In this document: positions 22,973-35,100 of the stretch, one piece after another
Layout: each line of letters begins with the position of its first letter
Numbering within the stretch: the first letter of the stretch is position 1
The notes under the pieces: model-generated
What the model saw: only the letters and a program-made list of their open reading frames with translations
What the model was told of the DNA's origin: nothing
Database searches by the model: none
DNA from: Tritrichomonas musculus
Taxonomy: Eukaryota > Parabasalia > Tritrichomonadida > Tritrichomonadidae
DNA: 64,000 nucleotides
Assembly: GCA_039105265.1 (NCBI GenBank)
Contig: JAPFFF010000029.1
Span: 1,612,001 to 1,676,000 of the forward strand
Reading direction: 5' to 3'
Program-made: the position numbers and the translations under genes

Positions 22973-23893
22973 ATGTGCTTTTGTAACAGATCGAATATAG
23001 AATCTATTGAATTTCCACTAAATTCAAAAATTGAGATAATTGGCGAAAGATCATTCTGCCACACGCAAATAAAAGCGGTCAAAACAATTAAATATCGTGC
23101 TTTTTTTGACATCAAATGTCTCGAATCGGTTGAATTTTCTGAAAATTCACAGTTAGAAGAAATTGAAGAAGAAGCATTCAAATATGCAGCAATTGAGAGC
23201 TTTACAATTCTTCCAAGTATAACAAAAATCGGAAAATCAATATTTGGATATTGTGATAATCTGAAAACTGTTCATATGCCAGAAAATTCAAAACTGACAA
23301 CGCTTGAATCCAACCTTTTTGAACGATCGGCAATTGAAAAAATTTTCATTCCATCGTCGATCAAAGAAATAAAAAATAATGCTTTTTCATATTGTAAAAA
23401 TCTAAAAAAAATAGAAATTGCTTCAAATTCACAACTTGAAAAAATTGGAAATTCGTGCTTTTCATCATCAAGTCTCGAATCAATCTCATTTCCAACGTCT
23501 TTGAAATCAATCGGTTATGCATCTTTCGCAGGTTGTGGTAGTTTAATTGGAGCTGAATTTGGCAAGGATTCACAAATAACAGAAATAGGAGATATCGCTT
23601 TTGATAATTCAGGATTGACTAGTTTTTTCATCCCAAAAAGTTTGAGAAAAACTGGATGTAAAATCTTCTCAGATTCAAATAATTTGGTATCAATTAAAAT
23701 TGATGAAAATTGTGAATTAGAAGTTATTGAGAAATTCACATTCCAATCAATTAAAATCAAGAGCATGATTATTCCAAAAAACATAAAAATGCTAAGGGAG
23801 TGGTCATTCGCATTTTGTAAACAGCTTTTGGAAATTCAATTACTTGGCGATGAAATTGTATTGTGTAAAGAAGTTTTCAGACTTTGCAATTGA
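22973..23893 (+). CDS. BspA-like leucine-rich repeat protein, ending at an in-frame TGA
   Basis: The 306-residue frame consists of about ten LRR_5 (BspA/TpLRR) repeats of 22-23 residues, for example SIEFPLNSKIEIIGERSF, VEFSENSQLEEIEEEAF and SISFPTSLKSIGYASFAGC. BspA-like proteins are the largest surface family in T. vaginalis; many lack signal peptides, as here. The coding sense appears to continue a few codons before the ATG (FVVTSTGS), so the true start may be further upstream or lost. The frame ends at TGA (23891-23893), and the same frame goes on with matching repeat sense to 24106. It is therefore either a one-stop pseudogene or a slightly shortened protein. Confidence 0.8.
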   Translation: MCFCNRSNIESIEFPLNSKIEIIGERSFCHTQIKAVKTIKYRAFFDIKCLESVEFSENSQLEEIEEEAFKYAAIESFTILPSITKIGKSIFGYCDNLKTVHMPENSKLTTLESNLFERSAIEKIFIPSSIKEIKNNAFSYCKNLKKIEIASNSQLEKIGNSCFSSSSLESISFPTSLKSIGYASFAGCGSLIGAEFGKDSQITEIGDIAFDNSGLTSFFIPKSLRKTGCKIFSDSNNLVSIKIDENCELEVIEKFTFQSIKIKSMIIPKNIKMLREWSFAFCKQLLEIQLLGDEIVLCKEVFRLCN

Positions 23894-24106
23894 TTGTTTT
23901 TGATATCAATTCCTAATTGCACACAAATTACACTTGGAAATAATGTCTTTTATAAAGTATCAAAAGATTTCATTCTTTTTATTAATGCTAATACGAACAT
24001 CATATATGATGATTCTCTTGAAAAAAAAAAAATGATCATTTATAATATAATATATTTCCTAAATTCAACGAATACAAATAGAAATAAAAGTTTTGTCGAT
24101 ATTTGA
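23894..24106 (+). pseudogene. In-frame continuation of the BspA-like gene after TGA
   Basis: It reads LFLISIPNCTQITLGNNVFY and continues in the same frame as the upstream gene, with an LRR-like last repeat and a tail rich in Asn and Lys, to a TGA. No start codon of its own is seen. It overlaps the end of the minus-strand fragment at 24065-24349. Confidence 0.55.
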
Positions 24107-24349
24107 TGGTAATTCTGGAATATTATTAATAAGGTTTTTCAAAATTAATTTTGTAACTTCTTTTGAAGAAAAAATTGATTCTTCATTGTTCTTTTCTTTT
24201 CTTACTATTTCTATATAATTTTGACCTTCTTTTGTTGTAAATTTCCAATGCTCACTAATTTTTTTGATAATCTGATTTTTAAATTTACTTATGTCAATTT
24301 TTGCTCTTGGAATTGATCTTGGCACGACGTTTTCATCAGTATCAATATT
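24065..24349 (-). pseudogene. Unidentified charged helical fragment
   Basis: The minus frame reads PRSIPRAKIDISKFKNQII, then KFTTKEGQNYIEIVRKEKN, then ILKNLINNIPELPSNID. It has normal coding composition but no ATG before an upstream stop, so it is probably the surviving 3' part of a gene. I do not recognise the family. It converges on, and overlaps by 42 bases, the BspA-like tail. Confidence 0.4.
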
Positions 24350-27060
24350 TTACATAATTATTTTCAAAAATATGAGAGGTATTCATGTGAAGTGAAAACT
24401 CGTTATTTGATTTTTTTATTTTTACTTCAATTGAATGAATATTTTATCTTATGAAAAAATATTAAGATTATTTACTTCTATATATCCAATACTGACATTT
24501 GCCATAATTGGTTTTAATGGATGTTGAGAATTTAAAAACAATTTAAAAAATAATGTTTCATCTATATCTCGAGTCAAATAAAATATTTATGAATTATAAA
24601 TCAATAATAATATTTTATATTTTATTTATAAAATATATTATCTGTTATATATCCAATTTATTAGCCATATATAAATTTAAATGCAAATTTACATTAAAAA
24701 ATTAAGAAAATGACTTATTTCTCAATTGATTTACGAAATAATTATATACTAATTGTACAATATAATAATAATAAATATTTAAATAAATTTTATTATGTAA
24801 ATAAATTACTCTATACTCTCATTTTAAAGAAAAATGTAATTTTATATTTTGCATTATTTTGAATTATTTTTCATCGTATTTTGGTACGTTATTATTTTTT
24901 AGTGACGTGAGATGATTATTTTCGGTGAAGTGAAGTTAATAGTGAAGTGATTCTTGAAAAATTTAAATTTCCTCATTTTCTTAAAAATATTATTAAAAAT
25001 ATTTTTTATATAGTAAAATTATTATGTACTATATTATAAAAATAACTTTAATATTTAATATATTGAAAACCAAAAAATAATCACAATACAAAGCAACATA
25101 TTTTTTTAGAAATTCAATTAAAAATCATCGTTTAATTGAATTTTTCATTTTTTTTTGTTAATTTATCTATTTAATATATAATGTAAAACTTAAATATAAA
25201 ATTCTAATAGTATATGATATATTATATATAATATATATATAAAATAAAATAATGTTTTAATAACAATACTACTAGGATAAAAAATGTTTATTATTTCAAT
25301 ATAAAAAATATAATAACTGAAAAAGTTAAAAATTTATAAAAAATAAAAAAAATATAAACAAGTGTATCTCTAGAAAATAAATATTTTTTAAACATATAAG
25401 TATTATTAAGTTATCAATATATATATACAATAATAATTAATAAAACAAAATTATATATATATTTATATTTCATCAATTTTTATATAAAATAAATTATATA
25501 GCCTCTCAATTATAAAACGATTCTTATTCAGAAAAATAAAAATAGAAATATCTCAAAAATAGGAGTATAAAATTCTTATCCATTAAAGCACATTCTTAGT
25601 TTCAAAATAAAAATAAAGAAAATATGATCAAAATTACAATATTTCGTCAATTTCTCTACATGAATACCTCTAAAATATGATTTTTAGCAAAAAAAAATTT
25701 GATTTTTAATTAAAAAATAAAAATAAAACCCCCTGCATTTTTGTTTTTATGAAAAAAATATATTTTAATAATAAATTTGGAAATATATTCCAATGTGGAA
25801 TAAAATATAATTTAGGACCATCTTTAATTACTGAACGAATAAAAAGATAAATATTATTATTTTTTACATAACATAAAAATCAATGTTCTCTCCTGCATGA
25901 TTGATTTATATATGTGCTCCATATCATTATTTTCTTTCTAATGAAAGAAAAACGAAAAAAAATTATTATTATTATTATTAATACGACATAAGCTTATGGC
26001 CATGAGGTTTTTATGCGTTATATACTTATTAAAAAAATCATGAATGAATATTTTTTAATTTTATAATAATAATAGTTATTTTTTTATGATAAAATTGATG
26101 ATTTATTGTTACAGAAATTCGTTATTTTTTTATTGGAGTGTCTCTAAAATATTATAATATTAATCTGCTTCAAAAAAAATAATTGAAGTGTCTCTAAAAT
26201 ATATAATTTTAAAAAAATCGTTATTTTAAAATACGTTACCTTAGAAAATAACGAGCAAAAATACGTTTTATATTCAAAAAAACACGTTTTTGACCACGCG
26301 AGGTCTCAATATTCTATATAAATACGTTAAAATTAATTATTTTTAAAAGATTAATATCTTAATATTTATATTTTATATGATTATTATTATTATCAATATA
26401 TGGTTTATAATATATATTATGATTTATTATGATATTATTAATATATCAATTATTATATTTAATCGAAATTTAAGTGAAAATAAAAAACATGTAACGTATA
26501 AAAATACGTTATTTATAAAACTATATTTTTGGTATTTGATTTTTTTTTTCATTATTTATTTATAAAAAATGGCAAAAAATAATTTCTTTACAAAGATTAT
26601 TAGTTTATTTGAAAAAAAAAGGTTCAAAATCTATGAATTATCTATTTATGTAAATATGCAACAATAAAAGCTTCATTTTGTAAAAAAAATAACCCATCTA
26701 ATTTATAGTTGGGTATAAATCTTATTTAGATGAGAAAATAATACACACATTGATTAAAAAATAGAAATAAAAAAAATCATCATCACGTAACTTCATACAT
26801 ATTTAAGTTGACCTTGTAAAAAATTATGGGTCTTATTTATCTAACAATTTAATTATGCTTTATCAGAAAAAAAAAAATAAATCGTGTATCATTTACCATA
26901 AATATTTTCGATTAGAATAAAACTTTATATAAATATAGAAGCTTTGTAAATATTTATTATAAGTTTGTTAATGAAAAATATCAATAAAATGATGGGATTC
27001 CATATAAATAAAAACTTTTATTCTCCCGATAAAAATTGTAAACGGTTTTGGTGGGGGTTT
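24350..27060. other. 2.7 kb of very AT-rich DNA
   Basis: Nothing coding is supported; a 62-codon frame at 26377-26565 is Ile/Tyr/Asn low complexity. Around 26110-26300 there are short direct repeats (GAAGTGTCTCTAAAATAT) and several AACGTATTT-like words, perhaps the worn ends of old insertions. Confidence 0.6.
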
Positions 27061-27080
27061 TATAAAAATTAGAAAATTTA

Positions 27081-27178
27081 GTCTAACGATCGTTTTAGTG
27101 AAAATTTATTCTAAATTGGCCTAAACTTTTTCCAAAAAAGGTATTATTGAATTTTTATTCTATGAGTTTATTCAATAT
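27081..27178 (+). repeat. Dispersed repeat copy A
   Basis: It shares ordered blocks with 44415-44528: GTCTAA, GATCGTTTTAG, CCTAAACTTTTTC and ATTCTATGAGTTTATTCAAT. The family is unknown. It is followed directly by a 45-bp tandem duplication (27136-27225) of AAAAGGTATTATTG plus its downstream sequence. Confidence 0.6.
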
Positions 27179-27267
27179 TGAAAAGGTATTATTGAATTTT
27201 TATTCTATGTACTTAAACTTGTGAAAATTTGATCAAGCATATCACAGTTGACGCAATTTGAATTGGG

Positions 27268-27702
27268 ATGAGGAGTGTTGCGTTAACAGTTCAAAATTTA
27301 ACAGGACGCAATCTAGTCGCCAATCTTATTAGTGATAAGTTTGTGACATTTCATGCAAATGGAAGAGAAAACTCTTCTTTAGCTGTTTCAGAAAACCCAA
27401 TGCGCTTGATCTTAAAAAAAATAAAATTTCCGGAACAGATGATAGAGTTAATGACTCAGGAGGGAAATCTTAAAGTTGCTACAGTTATTGTATCTCAGCA
27501 GTATGATTATCCAGAGTTAAAGTTAATTTCGGAGAAGAACGCGATAGATTGCAAGGCTGCACTATATGCAACCCGTGTTGGAGGCGGAAATGCGTATGTT
27601 ATAGCATTAGGTAATTCTTTATCTGATGTTTCTCTAGAACGGGTACGTTCTGTACAAAAAGATGGAAAGATACAAGTGTATGTTCCGGTAAGAGAGCATT
27701 AA
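27268..27702 (+). CDS. Unidentified 144-residue protein of unlike composition
   Basis: ATG start (MRSVALTVQNLTGRNLV) and a clean stop. The frame is markedly richer in G+C than its flanks and uses codons such as CGC, GCG, CGG and GTC, which are rare in neighbouring genes. Predicted as mixed alpha/beta with a Gly-rich turn (RVGGGNAYVIALG), no signal peptide or membrane segment. A run of 16 A residues begins about 27 bases after the stop. I do not recognise it. Lateral acquisition, a retro-inserted cDNA or capture from a virus or mobile element would all fit composition plus poly-A. Coding status itself is fairly likely. Confidence 0.6.
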   Translation: MRSVALTVQNLTGRNLVANLISDKFVTFHANGRENSSLAVSENPMRLILKKIKFPEQMIELMTQEGNLKVATVIVSQQYDYPELKLISEKNAIDCKAALYATRVGGGNAYVIALGNSLSDVSLERVRSVQKDGKIQVYVPVREH

Positions 27703-27860
27703 GAAAGTAATGTAGGCCTCGCTACCTAAAAAAAAAAAAAAAACAATTATTTTCCAAATTTTTCAATGATTAAATGGTCTTTAAATAATTAGAAAATTCA
27801 TAAGTAAAAAATAGAAAATCAATATATATTAATTTAAATTAAAAGTAATTTCTTATTTAC

Positions 27861-28881
27861 ATGCCATATGGAAAGCTCGATATTAAGCTATTTGAAGATC
27901 AATCATTATTGGAATCGACTGATGAATATGCTTTTTCTGAATGCACATCATTAGAACAAATTTCAATTCCTTCATCTGTAAATACCATTGGAAATTCTGC
28001 TTTTTTTAAATGTTCATCATTGGGAAAAATCTCAATTTCATCATTTGTGACTTCAATTGATCCATATACTTTTTCATTATGTATATCATTGGCACAAATT
28101 ACATTTGAACATCCATCATCATTGGAATCGATTGAAGAATCTGCTTTTGATGTATGCATATCATTGAAACAAATTTTTATTCAATCATCTGTAACTTCTA
28201 TTAGCCAAAGTGCTTTTGATGGATGCTCATTACTTGAACAATTCATATTTGAACATCCATCATCATTGGAATCGATCCAAGGATCTGCTTTTATTGAATG
28301 TACATCTTTGAGACAAATTTTTATTCAATCATCTGTAACTATGATTGGAATTTGCTGTTTCTGAATGTAAATCATTGAAACAAATTTCAATTCCTTCATC
28401 TGTAAATACTATTGGAAATTCTGCTTTTTTTAAATGTTTATCATTGGAACAAATCTCAATTTCATCATTTGTGACTTCAATTAATGAAAAATTAAATCGA
28501 AATAAAACAAATATTAGACAACAAAATGATGAAATAAATGATTTGAAAAATAAATCAACAAGAAAAAATGATAAAATAAACAAATTAAAGACCAATATTC
28601 AATCTTATATAAATGAATTACATGATGAATTAGAACAATTTTAAGTAAAACTTGATGAAAATACAAAATTAAAATATATTAATGATTTTGAATACAATGG
28701 GAACAATAAGTTCAATGAAATTATAAACTATTTATCTAAACAATGTAATGGAAATGTTCATCAAAAAGGAATAGTTAATGTTACAGCTTCATCAATACAT
28801 AAATGTTATCTACCAAAATATATTGTTGAGCTTAATAATTGTTCGAATTATTTTCATTCACAAAATCAACTAAATTCATAG
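27861..28881 (+). pseudogene. BspA-like LRR / coiled-coil / discoidin-like gene with a frameshift and a stop
   Basis: Part one (27861-28364, frame 3) has LRR_5 repeats such as LEQISIPSSVNTIGNSAFF and SLESIEESAFDVC. Part two (28345-28644, frame 1) continues the LRRs and enters a coiled coil (NEKLNRNKTNIRQQNDEIN), ending at TAA 28642-28644. The same frame then reads KLKYINDFEYNGNNKF, then VTASSIHKCYLPKYIV, then YFHSQNQLNS, which resembles the F5/8-type C (discoidin-like) module attached to LRR or BTB domains in trichomonad proteins. It ends abruptly at 28879-28881 where ankyrin sequence begins. There is thus one frame change, one in-frame stop and a missing C-terminus, probably a pseudogene. 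Confidence 0.7.
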
Positions 28882-29130
28882 ATTTAATTTTACTCCATTG
28901 ATTTGGGCAGCATTTAAAGGCCATACAGAGATTGTTTCACAATTATTATCACAACCAAAAATTGACATCAACTGCAAAAACATTTAAATTCAAAATCATT
29001 CATAATATTCAAATCTAACTTTTTTCATGAAATTTTAATTTATAATCATTTTTGGTATTTGAAAATAAAGAATTTATAAAACAGCGATTGATTATGCAAA
29101 AGAAAGAAATCATCCATTATATTATATCCG
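28882..29130 (+). pseudogene. Ankyrin gene debris (two modules)
   Basis: It reads FTPLIWAAFKGHTEIVSQLL and on to IDINCKNI, then a 100-base AT-rich spacer with stops, then KTAIDYAKERNHPLYYI. The break falls at the same place in the repeat as in the other two ankyrin loci of this window. It is joined directly to the broken BspA/discoidin-like gene. Confidence 0.65.
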
Positions 29131-30950
29131 TCTCCCCCTACATATTTAGAATCCGTTATTTTGATTATGTTAACATTTTTTTTGTTAACCATTTTTAATG
29201 GAGTTAACAATTATTATGTTAACTGTTTTAATAACGGTTCCATTAATAAAAAATGACCTTTGTTTTTGGCGGTTGAGTATTTGTTGGATTTTTTAAAAAA
29301 GTCATCAAAAATGAATTTTTCAATTTTATAACAGAAAATATAAAAACTGCATAGCAAAAAAATATAATACACATGATTTAGAAATAAGATACTAGCATAA
29401 TATAGCAAAAAACAAATAAATTAAAATTTTCTTAATTGGTTGAAATAATCATAAGACGGGAAAAATCAAATATGTTTAAAGCATTAATGGAGTATAATTG
29501 ATATATATAATCAATTATTGTAATTTGTTTGCGATTTTAATTTAAAAGTAAAGCTATATAAATCGCAATATGATAACAGTCAAACGAATCATGATTTTGA
29601 TTTTTAATTATAAATATACTATAAGTATATAATATTTCACCTCTAATTATGGAATGAAATATTTTAATTTGATGGAACTATAGATATGAATCTCTCCATA
29701 ATGTAATTATTTCAACGTTATTTTTAGAAATCAATATATTTAAATCATGTATGTTGCATATATAGAATTTAATTACAAAATAAATCTTTTTTTGAAAGAA
29801 TCAAGGCCATTTTTGTTTTTTAGATCGGCTTTATTTTGCCATTATTGATATAAAATACATATTTCTCAATAATTTGAGTTAGGATTTAAATATTAATTAT
29901 TTTATTAGTTCTATTTTTATTAAATTAATATAAATAAAGAATTAATTTATAAAAGGATGTGCCAATTTTTAGATATTTTCTTTTTAAAATGCTCTTACAA
30001 AATTTTTTGTATCAAAGGTATCTCAACGAAAAACAAAATTATTTAAAAAATGATTGCTTAAATATTGCATATTTATATACCAAGTAATTGAAACTCATAT
30101 TTAATTCAGGATATATCTCATTTTAGCAGATCGGATATTATGGATATTGATGCATTGACCAAAATAAAACAAACTATTATTAACAATATTTAATACAAAT
30201 ATTAAATAAATAGTTATTATTTGTAAATGTACTTATTTTAATGAGATAAATGGAAAATAATAGAAAATTTTAAATTCATTCAATTTCGTTGGCCTCCCTT
30301 TTCATGTATTCAAAAAAATGATCGCCATTTCAATAATAAATCTTTATTCAAATTATAATTATGAATATATCTTAATATTCAATAAAATAAACCATATTAT
30401 ATATATATAAATATAATATAAAACATTACATAAATAATAAATAAGATAATATAAATAAAATATATTAAAATATTATATAAATAAATCAGCAGCAATAAAA
30501 AATTAAATTATTTCAATTTTAAAATAATCCTTTGAAATATTACTCCATTTTCATTGAAATATTTTCTTTCAAAAGAAACAACTTTTGTTAATGATATTCA
30601 AAATTGAGAATTTAATTTCTCTAACAAAAGTTCTCCATAGCCATTTAGTCATAGAAATATAATTTATATTAATATCTCGAAATCAAACGTATAAAACATT
30701 ATATACTTTCTATTATAGCATAAATATAAAATATATAAAATAATATTTAATTATCTATCAAATTTCTAGGCTAGATCTCTTCATGAATACCTCTGGATTT
30801 AATCATTTTATCTTTATTAAACAATATAATTCCATCAGTGTTTGTTTATTTAATTTTAAAATTATTATATACTATGAAATTAAATTATAATATAATTTTA
30901 ATTCTTAATTCATTTATTAAATATTGCATAAAATATAAATTATTTATAGT
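29131..30950. other. AT-rich intergenic DNA
   Basis: No gene or RNA supported. Around 29160-29250 GTTAAC words recur in both orientations. The rest is near-pure A/T up to the DUF3447 gene promoter. Confidence 0.6.
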
Positions 30951-30959
30951 TTTTTTTTT

Positions 30960-30965
30960 TCATTC
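30960..30965 (+). promoter_or_regulatory. Initiator-like element of the DUF3447/ankyrin gene
   Basis: TCATTC lies immediately upstream of the first ATG (30969) after a T-run. A weaker TCACCA lies 14 bases before the second in-frame ATG (31032). Confidence 0.4.
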
Positions 30966-30968
30966 AAT

Positions 30969-32186
30969 ATGGTTGACCAACCTTTAGAAAAAAAAAAATT
31001 GAAACACTTTTTTTTTCACCATTCTTGCACAATGGACATTACTAAGTATTTAGATGAAATGAGAAACATCGAAGAGTATTTCCAAGTATTCTTAGATGAA
31101 GAAGAAAACATCGAAAATAATTTAAATAATCTCAACATAAAATTTGAAGATATGAAAATTAGAAATAATAAACACGATCTCCGTCTTCTTTTACATTTTA
31201 TTTCTAGTCTATGCGATAATTATTACCGTAGCCCCACTTTTTACATCAAAATCGAGCGAATTCTTCAAATTTTCAAGGATGAAATCAAAAAGTTTTATTT
31301 AAATTCCGAAATATTCAATATTTTTAAACAGAACAAGCGAATCCTTCTATTTCTCATTAATGAACAACTATTGACCGTCGACGAATACGTTTTCAAAAAA
31401 ATCATTACATCTGAATATATAGAAAAAAAATACCCACAATATTTTGCACCAGAAATCAAACGTATTGAGAATGAAAAATGGTTTCCTAAAGATAAGTTGG
31501 CTGAAGATCTGGAAAAAGGGCAACCAGATAATTTTAATGAATTGCGAAATAAAGGTGAAAATGAAAGATTTATTTGCAAATTGATTCGAGATGATTTGGT
31601 CGAAGATTTCATTGCACATGTTAATAAAAATAGTATTTCGGTTAATGCTGAAATCAATCCATCAATCTATGAAACAAATTCATTTCTACTTGAAAGACAG
31701 AATTCATCAGAACAAGGCATCACTTTAATCGAATACGCTGCGTTCTTCGGATCAATTCAAATTTTTACTTTTTTAAAAAATGAAAACGCAAGATTAACAC
31801 CATCGTTGTGGCTTTATGTCATTCACAGCAATAATGCAGAATTAATTCATCTTCTTGAAGAACTTCATATTGAAAAATCAACAACAGCTGAAGAAAAAGA
31901 AAAATTATACATAGAATGCTTCAAAGAATCAATAAAATGCCACCATAATTCCATCGCTAATTATTTTATCAATAATTATCTACAAAGCAAAGATGCGAAT
32001 TCAGAAGAAACGTTTATTCAAAGCTTGGAATATTATAATTTTTCATTTTTGCAAAATGAACGCGTAAATAAATCATCATTTTGCCACTTATGCCATTTCG
32101 ATTATTATACAATTGCAAAAGATTTTTCAACAATGAGGGATATTAATGTCAACAGTATTGTAATTCAAAATCAAATCATTCAATGA
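30969..32186 (+). CDS. DUF3447-type N-terminal region of an ankyrin protein
   Basis: The 405-residue frame is helical and charged. The family normally begins MDITKYLDEMRNIEEYFQ-like, which corresponds to the ATG at 31032; the ATG at 30969 would add 21 residues of poly-Lys/Phe. Residues about 22-270 match the layout of the DUF3447 N-terminal domain that precedes ankyrin repeats in hundreds of trichomonad proteins, with degenerate ankyrin-like segments following (GITLIEYAAFFGSIQIFTFL, then SIKCHHNSIANYF). The frame runs into the first 25-bp minisatellite units (SIVIQNQIIQ) and stops. Downstream modules to 35850 look like the rest of the same gene. Confidence 0.8.
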   Translation: MVDQPLEKKKLKHFFFHHSCTMDITKYLDEMRNIEEYFQVFLDEEENIENNLNNLNIKFEDMKIRNNKHDLRLLLHFISSLCDNYYRSPTFYIKIERILQIFKDEIKKFYLNSEIFNIFKQNKRILLFLINEQLLTVDEYVFKKIITSEYIEKKYPQYFAPEIKRIENEKWFPKDKLAEDLEKGQPDNFNELRNKGENERFICKLIRDDLVEDFIAHVNKNSISVNAEINPSIYETNSFLLERQNSSEQGITLIEYAAFFGSIQIFTFLKNENARLTPSLWLYVIHSNNAELIHLLEELHIEKSTTAEEKEKLYIECFKESIKCHHNSIANYFINNYLQSKDANSEETFIQSLEYYNFSFLQNERVNKSSFCHLCHFDYYTIAKDFSTMRDINVNSIVIQNQIIQ

Positions 32187-35100
32187 TATTCAAAATCAAA
32201 TCATTCAATGATATTCAAAATCAAGTCATTCAATGATATTCAAAATCAAATCATTCAATGATATTCAAAATCAAGTCATTCAATAAAATTTTATCATAAT
32301 ATAATCAAACATCACTTTATTTGGCAGTTGAAAACGAAAATATTGAAATTGTCAAACTTTTACTTTCTAATGATAAAATTGATCCTAATATCATTAATAT
32401 TTTAATTTATTATATTTAATGAAATTCAAAATCAAATTATTCAATACAATTCAAAATCAAATTATTCAATAGAATTCAAAATCAAATTATTCAATACAAT
32501 TCAAAATCAAATTATTCAATAGAATTCAAAATCAAATTATTCAATACAATTCAAAATCAAATCATTCAATACAATTCAAAATCAAATCATTCAATACAAT
32601 TCAAAATCAAATCATTCAATACAATTCAAAATCAAATCATTCAATAAAATTTTATCATAATATAATCAAACATCACTTTTTTTGGCAGTTGAAAAAGAAA
32701 ATATTGAAATTGTCAAACTTTTACTTTCTAATGATAAAATTGATCCTAATATCATTAATATTTTAATTTATTATATTTAATGAAATTCAAAATCAAATTA
32801 TTCAATAAAATTCAAAATCAAATTATTCAATAGAATTCAAAATCAAATTATTCAATACAATTCAAAATCAAATCATTCAATACAATTCAAAATCAAATCA
32901 TTCAATACAATTCAAAATCAAATCATTCAATGATATTCAAAATCAAATTATTCAATACAATTCAAAATCAAATCATTCAATACAATTCAAAATCAAATCA
33001 TTCAATGAAATTCAAAATCAAATCATTCAATGAAATTCAAAATCAAATAATTCAATAGAATTCAAAATCAAGTCATTCAATATAATTCAAAATCAAATCA
33101 TTCAATAAAATTTTATCATAATATAATCAAACATCACTTTATTTGGCAGTTGAAAAAGAAAATATTGAAATTGTCAAACTTTTACTTTCTAATGATAAAA
33201 TTGATCCTAATATCATTAATATTTTAATTTATTATATTTAATGAAATTCAAAATCAAATTATTCAATAAAATTCAAAATCAGATTATTCAATACAATTCA
33301 AAATCAAATCATTCAATGATATTCTAAATCAAATCATTCGATTTCATTCAAAATCAAATTATTCAATCGAATTCAAAATCAAATTATTCAATACAATTCA
33401 AAATTAAATCATTCAATACAATTCAAAATCAAATTATTCAATTGGATTCAAAATCAAATCATTCAATACAATTCAAAATCAAATCATTCAATACAATTCA
33501 AAATCAAATCATTCAATACAATTCAAAATCAAATCATTCAATAAAATTCAAAATCGAATCATTCAATAGAATTTAAAATCAAATCATTCAATTACATTCA
33601 AAATCAAATGATTCAATTGGATTCAAAATCAAATCATTCAATAGAATTCAAAATCAAATCATTCTATGATATTCAAAATCAAATCATTCAATACAATTCA
33701 AAATCAAATCATTCAATACAATTCAAAATCAAATCATTCAATACAATTCAAAATCAAATCATTCAATACAATTCAAAATCAAATCATTCAATAAAATTTT
33801 ATCATAATATAATCAAACATCACTTTTTTTGGCAGTTGAAAAAGAAAATATTGAAATTGTCAAACTTTTACTTTCTAATGATAAAATTGATCCTAATATC
33901 ATTAATATTTTAATCTATTATATTTAATGAAATTCAAAATCAAATTATTCAATACAATTCAAAATCAAATTATTCAATACAATTCAAAATCAAATTATTC
34001 AATACAATTCAAAATCAAATTATTCAATACAATTCAAAATCAAATCATTCAATGAAATTCAAAATCAAATTATTCAATACAATTCAAAATCAAATCATTC
34101 AATGATATTCAAAATCAAATTATTCAATATAATTCAAAATCAAATCATTCAATGATATTAAAAATCAAATCATTCAATACAATTCAAAATCAAATTATTC
34201 AATACAATTCAATATCAAATTATTCAATATAATTCAAAATCAAATTATTCAATACAATTCAAAATCAAATCATTCAATGATATTAAAAATCAAATCATTC
34301 GATTACATTCAAAATCAAATTATTCAATTGGATTCAAAATCAAATTATTCAATACAATTCAAAATCAAATTATTCAATACAATTCAAAATCAAATCATTC
34401 AATGAAATTCAAAATCAAATTATTCAATACAATTCAAAATCAAATAATTCAATAGAATTCAAAATCAAGTCATTCAATATAATTCAAAATCAAATCATTC
34501 AATAAAATTTTATCATAATATAATCAAACATCACTTTTTTTGGCAGTTGAAAAAGAAAATATTGAAATTGTCAAACTTTTACTTTCTAATGATAAAATTG
34601 ATCCTAATATCATTAATATTTTAATTTATTATATTTAATGAAATTCAAAATCAAATTATTCAATACAATTCAAAATCAAATTATTCAATAGAATTCAAAA
34701 TCAAATTATTCAATACAATTCAAAATCAAATCATTCAATACAATTCAAAATCAAATCATTCAATACAATTCAAAATCAAATTATTCAATAAAATTCAAAA
34801 TCAAATCATTCAATGATATTAAAAATCAAATCATTCAATTACATTCAAAATCAAATCATTCAATTGGATTCAAAATCAAATCATTCAATACAATTCAAAA
34901 TCAAATCATTCAATACAATTCAAAATCAAATTATTCAATGATATTCAAAATCAAATCATTCAATGATATTCAAAATCAAATCATTCAATACAATTCAAAA
35001 TCAAATCATTCAATACAATTCAAAATCAAATCATTCAATACAATTCAAAATCAAATCATTCAATAAAATTTTATCATAATATAATCAAACATCACTTTAT

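Noticed and set aside
33608-33913. 101-codon ORF, and 35374-35565
   Set aside because: Chance open frames through the 25-bp minisatellite, reading the ankyrin module in the wrong frame.
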